DNA of 64,000 bases from Thiodiazotropha sp040507225 (GTDB lineage: Bacteria > Pseudomonadota > Gammaproteobacteria > Chromatiales > Chromatiaceae). The notes under the pieces were generated by a model. The model had not been told where the DNA came from. It searched no databases and saw only the letters and a list, made by a program, of their open reading frames with translations. How positions within the stretch are numbered: the first letter of the stretch is position 1; the number at the start of each line of letters is the position of its first letter. A program made the position numbers and the translations under genes. The stretch is taken from NCBI GenBank assembly GCA_040507225.1, contig JBEVVG010000001.1:1426001-1490000 (forward strand), given 5' to 3'. Positions 62,656 through 64,000 of the stretch are shown here, piece after piece.

Positions 62656-64000
62656 TCATTTCGGGACTTCGATCGTCAATTCGATGGCCTGCCGCTCGGA
62701 TACCCTGTCCAGCAAGTCCCGGGCCCGTTGATGCAGGTAGGCCTCGATGGCCGAGTAACCACTTGGCAGGAGTGTATTCGAATCCGCCGTGTCGGGGTCG
62801 TATCCGTGAGTACTCTCCCAGTCATCGGGCAGACCGTCAGCGTCCCGATCGGGCTGTCTGTCGGCACGCGCGAGCCCGGACAAGAACCAGTCATCGCCGG
62901 GTGCGGCCGGGGCATTGCGGCGCCAGGCGCCCGTGCCACTGATCACTTCGCGCAGCGTCCGCCGGGTCACCCGGTCACGGGGAAAGGCCCCGGCCTGTGA
63001 CAACACCCGCATGTAGGCGGTCACCGCGTCATCCGTGGCCACCGGCGCTACCGCAAAGGGTTGACCGACCCGCTCGCCCAGGCGGTTGATACTGATTCGG
63101 AAACTGTCGAAAAAACTCAGATCCTCCGCCGCATCCACAGGGCCCAGGCCCTCAACCCGGTTACCCTGCAGATAGTAACGTCCCTTCGGACTGAAGCGGT
63201 ACAGATCCACCCAGGCGGCGTCAGGACCCCGTTTGTAGTAATTGCCCACCAGGTTGATGCCCGCGACAGGCCTGTGACCGTCATGTCCAAGGCCCTCCTT
63301 GAAGTTGTAAACCACATTGTTGCGAAAATCCGCCGGTTTACCGGGAGTATAGGGGGACAAGGAGGGATTGCGCCGGGCATTGTGGGCGAACAGGTTATGG
63401 TGGATGGAGATATTCCCGCTCTGGGGATAGGCGCTGAGCAGGGCGAAATTGTGCGCCACCCCCTTGTCATGACCGAGTGGGTCGGATTCCTCCAGGCTGC
63501 ACCACTGCACGGTTACTTCCGAGGAGTGAATGATATCCAGCAACTCGTCGTTGCCCCAGGAGAGGGAGAGATGATCGAGGATGATGCGTTCGGATTTGGG
63601 TAACTGGACCGCATCCCCGGTATGCCCCGTGACCGGCTTTTGCCGGATACGCAAAAACCGGATCACCAGGTCATGCAGCCGTTCCCCCGCCACGGGCCGG
63701 GCGACGATACGCCCCACCAGGGTGATGCCGGGGCTGGGTGCGCTTTCACCGGCAATCGTGAGATAGGAGTGGGGTATTTCGAGATCACCCCGGATCACCC
63801 CGGCCACATCGAACACCACGATTCGCGGCCCCTCCGCGGCAACAGCCGCCTGCAGGCTGCCGGGTCCGTCAGGATTCAGATTGGTCACCTTGATCACCCG
63901 ACCGTGGCGGCCGCCGACGGACACCGCGCCAAAACCCTCGGCACCGGGAAACGCCGGGAGTACCGCATCCCCCGATGCGGCAGTGGTGATCAGAGCCAGC
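62656..64000 (-). CDS. Pectate-lyase-like secreted protein (5' end outside window)
   Basis: At least 445 codons. The frame is open to the edge, and the sequence before position 63924 continues it: a hydrophobic end of a signal peptide, then LPAFPGAEGFGAVSVGG, the usual mature start of family 1-type pectate lyases. Right-handed helix segments follow: LTIAGESAP, ILDHLSLSWGNDE, GVAHNFALLSA, ISIHHNLFAHNARRNP. Near residue 375 (counting from MSVGG) DRDADGLPDDWE is a thrombospondin-3-type calcium motif. It probably acts on an acidic polysaccharide outside the cytoplasm. Exact substrate unknown. Confidence 0.85.
   Translation of the reverse strand, partial: LALITTAASGDAVLPAFPGAEGFGAVSVGGRHGRVIKVTNLNPDGPGSLQAAVAAEGPRIVVFDVAGVIRGDLEIPHSYLTIAGESAPSPGITLVGRIVARPVAGERLHDLVIRFLRIRQKPVTGHTGDAVQLPKSERIILDHLSLSWGNDELLDIIHSSEVTVQWCSLEESDPLGHDKGVAHNFALLSAYPQSGNISIHHNLFAHNARRNPSLSPYTPGKPADFRNNVVYNFKEGLGHDGHRPVAGINLVGNYYKRGPDAAWVDLYRFSPKGRYYLQGNRVEGLGPVDAAEDLSFFDSFRISINRLGERVGQPFAVAPVATDDAVTAYMRVLSQAGAFPRDRVTRRTLREVISGTGAWRRNAPAAPGDDWFLSGLARADRQPDRDADGLPDDWESTHGYDPDTADSNTLLPSGYSAIEAYLHQRARDLLDRVSERQAIELTIEVPK

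Noticed and set aside
1..64000. CRISPR array, tRNA, rRNA or insertion sequence
   Set aside because: No regularly spaced direct repeats, no cloverleaf-like GTTCRANNC arms in plausible context and no transposase-like protein were seen in reading the window.

Overview
The window looks like chromosomal DNA of a Gammaproteobacterium. The evidence is an E. coli-like SdhB in which Asp replaces one [2Fe-2S] cysteine, the dnaX-ybaB-recR order, the sdhCDAB-sdhE cluster and a malic enzyme of the MaeB type. A free-living or symbiotic sulfur oxidiser of the Chromatiales/Sedimenticola kind would fit, but that placement is inference. Most of the window is moderately GC-rich. By eye, the stretch from about 10.4 to 24.7 kb is strongly AT-rich and has looser spacing, which looks like an imported polysaccharide cassette.

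1-30.3 kb is an exopolysaccharide locus of the exosortase (PEP-CTERM) type. It runs almost entirely on the minus strand. In transcription order the genes are: Wzz/GumC chain-length protein, tyrosine autokinase, pyruvyl-transferase-like enzyme, two GT4 glycosyltransferases, Wzx flippase, hexapeptide acetyltransferase, Wzy-like polymerase, a secreted beta-helix protein, an exosortase fused to EpsI, the TPR lipoprotein PrsT, rmlBACD (dTDP-rhamnose), an ExeA-type ATPase, a phosphomannomutase-family enzyme and a GDP-mannose pyrophosphorylase cut by the window edge. A WcaJ-type priming transferase and an APS kinase face the other way. A second ExeA-type ATPase, fused to an OmpA-like domain, closes the locus.

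30.3-45 kb holds housekeeping genes: a YceH-like protein, a lipase-maturation-factor-like membrane protein, an ArsC-like reductase, a dapL-lysA lysine/peptidoglycan pair, a copper ATPase with an extra C-terminal metal-binding domain, a HIT protein, recR, ybaB and dnaX.

45-49.5 kb is the most unusual part. It is a compact seven-gene plus-strand operon, with ATGA/GTGA overlaps among the first four genes. It encodes a TPR/FimV-like protein, a protein with a pseudo-receiver domain, a small MglA/COG2229-type GTPase, two roadblock/LC7-type proteins, a free-standing protoglobin and a free-standing CZB zinc-binding domain. This reads as a gas- and oxidant-responsive GTPase switch, and I do not recognise it as a described system.

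49.5-58.7 kb is a dicarboxylate-catabolism block on the minus strand: TRAP transporter dctPQM, maeB, sdhCDAB and sdhE. 59-64 kb has two uncharacterised genes (one a lipoprotein resembling SGNH hydrolases), a class I DAHP synthase and a 5'-truncated pectate-lyase-like secreted protein. I saw no tRNA, rRNA, CRISPR array, transposase or phage integrase.
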